This document shows, one piece after another, positions 4,987 through 5,602 of a stretch of DNA of 5,602 nt. The stretch lies in contig CAZNYG010000098.1 in the NCBI GenBank assembly GCA_964577205.1, forward strand, positions 1-5,602, in the 5' to 3' direction. Numbering within the stretch: position 1 is the stretch's first letter; each line of letters opens with the position of its first letter. A program made the translations under genes and the position numbers. This DNA is from CAZNYG01 sp964577205. GTDB taxonomy: Bacteria > Elusimicrobiota > Endomicrobiia > Endomicrobiales > CAIRNS01. Under the pieces are notes generated by a model, which was not told where the DNA came from, ran no database searches, and saw only the letters and a program-made list of their open reading frames with translations.

Positions 4987-5602
4987 ATGAAGATAATCGA
5001 ACTGGAAGGGATATCCAAAACATATCATCTTGAGAAGCTTGACGTGCCCGTTCTGCACGATGTCTCCCTGAGCGTCGAAGCCGGTGAATTCGTCGTGATC
5101 ATGGGCCATTCCGGCAGCGGCAAATCAACGCTTTTGAACATCCTCGGCCTTCTCGATACGCCGTCGTCCGGGACATACCGGCTGGCGGGCAAGGTCGTCT
5201 CCGGCATGTCCGAAGACGAACTGGCCGGCCTGCGCAACCGGTTCATGGGCTTTGTTTTCCAGCAGTTCAACCTTTTGCCCCGCATGACCGCCCGGGAGAA
5301 CGTTTCTCTTCCGCTCATTTACGCGGACGCGAAACGCGGGAGCGAAAAGGATGCCGCCGCGCTGCTTGAGCGGGTGGGCCTTTCCGACCGCATGGAACAC
5401 CGGCCGAGCGAACTCTCCGGAGGACAGCAGCAACGGGTGGCTGTCGCGCGTGCTCTCATCAACCAGCCGCTGCTGCTTTTCGCGGATGAACCCACGGGCA
5501 ACCTCGACAGCCGTTCAACGACTGAGATCATCGGCATACTGAAGGAATTGAACCGGGCGGGCATCACCATCATCATGGTGACGCACGAACCGGATCTCGC
5601 GG
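4987..5602 (+). CDS. ABC transporter ATP-binding protein, MacB/LolD type, cut by right edge
   Basis: The first 205 codons of an ABC ATPase are present. It would hydrolyse ATP on the cytoplasmic face to drive an export or mechanotransmission-type transporter. All core motifs are intact: Walker A GHSGSGKST (40-48), Q-loop Gln92 in VFQQFNLLP, signature LSGGQQQRVAVARAL (143-157), Walker B LLLFADE (162-168), D-loop NLDS (172-175) and H-loop His200 in VTHEPDLA. The spacing, the FQQFNLLPRMTARENV stretch and the ADEPTGNLDS wording are typical of MacB, LolD and FtsE relatives. The ATG at 4987 has AAGGA 5 bases upstream and lies 15 bases after the adaptor stop. Usual lengths in this class are about 225-250 residues for stand-alone ATPases, with about 650 for MacB fusions. 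The window ends before deciding whether the permease is fused or separate. Position after a channel and an adaptor gene favours a MacAB-TolC-like exporter over lipoprotein sorting. Confidence 0.95.
   Translation, partial: MKIIELEGISKTYHLEKLDVPVLHDVSLSVEAGEFVVIMGHSGSGKSTLLNILGLLDTPSSGTYRLAGKVVSGMSEDELAGLRNRFMGFVFQQFNLLPRMTARENVSLPLIYADAKRGSEKDAAALLERVGLSDRMEHRPSELSGGQQQRVAVARALINQPLLLFADEPTGNLDSRSTTEIIGILKELNRAGITIIMVTHEPDLA

Noticed and set aside
4120..5109. Long minus-strand open frame (329 codons) opposite the adaptor and ATPase start
   Set aside because: It is an antisense shadow of two convincing genes, crosses their junction, and has no recognisable domain or promoter.
1..5602. CRISPR array, tRNA or rRNA gene, insertion sequence, or defence system
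   Set aside because: No spaced repeats, cloverleaf-like segment, transposase motif or terminal inverted repeats were found by eye. All gene products fit metabolism, signalling or efflux families.

Overview
The window comes from a Gram-negative (two-membrane) bacterium. It encodes an outer-membrane TolC-type channel, a periplasmic adaptor and an ABC ATPase, and the non-coding gaps carry recognisable sigma-70-type promoters. Coding regions are fairly GC-rich and the intergenic regions are visibly AT-richer. Nothing here fixes the lineage. The proteins do not look like close E. coli relatives, and an environmental or candidate-phylum bacterium is possible, but that is a guess.

The layout is two divergent transcription units back to back around 2549-2782. 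Leftward (minus strand) are a REC-HD-GYP response regulator, predicted to hydrolyse cyclic-di-GMP (1589-2548), then an ATP-type 6-phosphofructokinase (376-1347), then the N-terminal part of a cyclic-nucleotide-binding-domain protein that runs off the left edge (1-314). The phosphofructokinase appears to have its own promoter in the 241-base gap upstream of it. The cNMP gene follows 61 bases after the kinase stop codon with no visible terminator, so the two are probably co-transcribed.

Rightward (plus strand) is a compact efflux or export operon: a TolC-type outer-membrane factor (2783-4021), a MacA/HlyD-type adaptor (4027-4971), and a MacB/LolD-type ABC ATPase cut by the right edge (4987-5602). 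The gaps are only 5 and 15 bases. The order predicts that the MacB-type permease lies just downstream. The three products would form one tripartite pump from inner membrane to outer membrane, with substrate unknown.

The richest non-coding stretch is the divergent region. It holds a near-consensus rightward promoter (TTGACA, 17 bases, TACAAT), a strong leftward promoter (TTGACT, 17 bases, TATCAT with an extended -10), a 9-base inverted repeat embracing the leftward promoter, and an exact 14-base tandem duplication at the predicted start of the efflux transcript. These are the best candidates for undescribed regulation. The genes belong to known families, and I see no convincing evidence of a wholly new system, mobile element, CRISPR array or RNA gene. 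No stretch longer than 300 bases lacks a gene.
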